A DNA stretch of 6,226 nucleotides. Source: Lutispora sp. Its GTDB lineage: Bacteria > Bacillota > Clostridia > Lutisporales > Lutisporaceae. Each line of letters opens with the position of its first letter. The stretch's first letter is position 1. Location of the stretch: contig JAUQXG010000349.1 in assembly GCA_030834765.1 (NCBI GenBank), positions 1-6,226 of the forward strand. Direction: 5' to 3'. Below the pieces are notes generated by a model, which saw only the letters and a list, made by a program, of their open reading frames with translations, searched no databases and had not been told where the DNA came from. The translations under genes were made by a program, and so were the position numbers. This document shows positions 5,556 through 6,226 of the stretch, in pieces.

Positions 5556-6226
5556 ATGAATATGATCAAGATATTAATAGCCGATGACCACTCTATTGTT
5601 AGAGAAGGGTTGAAGCAGTTACTAGAGCTAGAAAAAGACTTTGAAGTCATAGGGCAAGCCTCTAATGGTTTAGAAACCATTGAAATGGTAAAGAAAATGA
5701 ATCCTGATGTATTACTGCTTGATATCAATATGCCGGTGATGAACGGTATAAAAGCTTTAAAGCAGATAAAAGAAGAGGGCATAAAAACAAAAGTAATCAT
5801 CCTTACAATACATGAAGAAAGAGAATATCTTCTGGAGACAATACAGCTTGGAGCAATTGGTTATGTACTGAAGGATTCGGATTCTATAAGTTTAGGAAAA
5901 GCCATAAGAGATGCTTACAGAGGAGAATCCTATATCCAGCCAAGGCTTGCGGCAGAATTGGTAAAAGAGTTTAATAAACCCAAAATAAATAGGATAAGTT
6001 ATGAGCATGAGCTTACCCAAAGAGAATATGAAGTATTGACTCAAATTGCAGAAGGGATGAATAATAAAGACATTGCAAGCAAGCTGTTTATAAGTGAAAA
6101 AACAGTGAAAAACCATGTTTCAAGTATATTTAGAAAAATAAATGTAAACGATAGAACCCAAGCAGCTATATATGCATTTAAACATAATATAAAAGCTTTA
6201 AAGCAGATAAAAGAAGAGGGCATAAA
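5556..6226 (+). CDS. degU: DegU-type LuxR/NarL-family response regulator (3' end outside window)
   Basis: DegU is a DNA-binding response regulator phosphorylated by DegS. Residues 3-120 are the receiver domain: acidic pocket Asp10/Asp11, phospho-acceptor Asp56 in LLLDINMP, Thr84 and Lys106 (YVLKD). Residues 152-212 are the LuxR-type helix-turn-helix: ELTQREYEVL, then NNKDIASKLFISEKTVKNHVSSIFRKI and NVNDRTQAAIYA. ATG 5556 follows GAGGGGGG (5543-5550) by 5 nt; ATG 5562 is an alternative. The frame is still open at the window edge after 223 codons. Homologues normally end a few residues after the KHNI seen here at 209-212. From I212 onward the sequence instead repeats residues 65-76 (IKALKQIKEEGI), because bases 6188-6226 copy 5747-5785 exactly. 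The true C-terminus is therefore uncertain: an assembly artefact or an internal duplication. Confidence 0.92.
   Translation, partial: MNMIKILIADDHSIVREGLKQLLELEKDFEVIGQASNGLETIEMVKKMNPDVLLLDINMPVMNGIKALKQIKEEGIKTKVIILTIHEEREYLLETIQLGAIGYVLKDSDSISLGKAIRDAYRGESYIQPRLAAELVKEFNKPKINRISYEHELTQREYEVLTQIAEGMNNKDIASKLFISEKTVKNHVSSIFRKINVNDRTQAAIYAFKHNIKALKQIKEEGI
5747..5785 (+). repeat. 39-bp direct repeat, copy 1 (inside degU receiver domain)
   Basis: The 39 bases starting TATAAAAGCTTTAAAGCAGA recur without mismatch at 6188-6226. The flanking base to the left differs (G here, A in copy 2). The right limit cannot be set because the second copy is cut by the window edge. This copy encodes receiver-domain residues 65-77, its expected place. 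Confidence 0.95.
6188..6226 (+). repeat. 39-bp direct repeat, copy 2 (window end)
   Basis: This is an exact copy of 5747-5785, offset by 441 bp (147 codons), so it stays in the degU frame. It begins where the DegU homology should be about to end and runs to the last base. A terminal repeat of an internal stretch is typical of a contig end produced by a short-k assembly, but a real tandem duplication of 441 bp would look the same. Confidence 0.95.

Overview
The window is AT-rich, densely coding on the + strand only, with strong purine-rich Shine-Dalgarno sites and U-tract hairpin terminators. The gene content (anaerobe-type histidine degradation with a stand-alone cyclodeaminase, DegS/DegU, PepV) points to a low-GC Firmicute of the class Clostridia. 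This is inferred from sequence style and remembered family resemblance, not from a database search.

Layout. (1) 1-1257: the 3' end of a histidine-utilisation operon, with the C-terminal 100 residues of imidazolonepropionase (hutI), a complete formimino-THF cyclodeaminase (fchA), and a small UPF0291/YnzC-type protein carrying a His/Cys-rich metal-binding-like tail. Gene gaps of 2 and 0 nt suggest one transcript. (2) 1311-1894: a stand-alone cheW with its own extended -10 promoter and terminator. (3) 2001-2556: a monocistronic GTG-start gene for a small exported protein of unknown function, with its own terminator. (4) 2566-4163: a PepV-type M20 dipeptidase gene behind a structured leader (possible H-type pseudoknot plus a short ORF that overlaps the pepV start), ended by a very strong terminator. 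(5) 4263-6226: a regulatory region, then a DegS-type cytoplasmic sensor kinase and a DegU-type response regulator that runs off the window.

How the genes work together. HutI makes N-formimino-L-glutamate, whose formimino group is passed to tetrahydrofolate by a transferase expected upstream; FchA then releases ammonia and gives 5,10-methenyl-THF. PepV supplies amino acids from dipeptides. DegS and DegU form a kinase/regulator pair. CheW is a chemotaxis adaptor with no chemotaxis neighbours here.

The points most worth a second look are the UPF0291 protein with a His-rich tail inside the hut operon, the apparent AUA start codon of degS, the pseudoknot-capable pepV leader, and a perfect 39-bp in-frame repeat of degU at the very end of the window. 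The last of these may be an assembly artefact. No clear new multi-gene system is visible.
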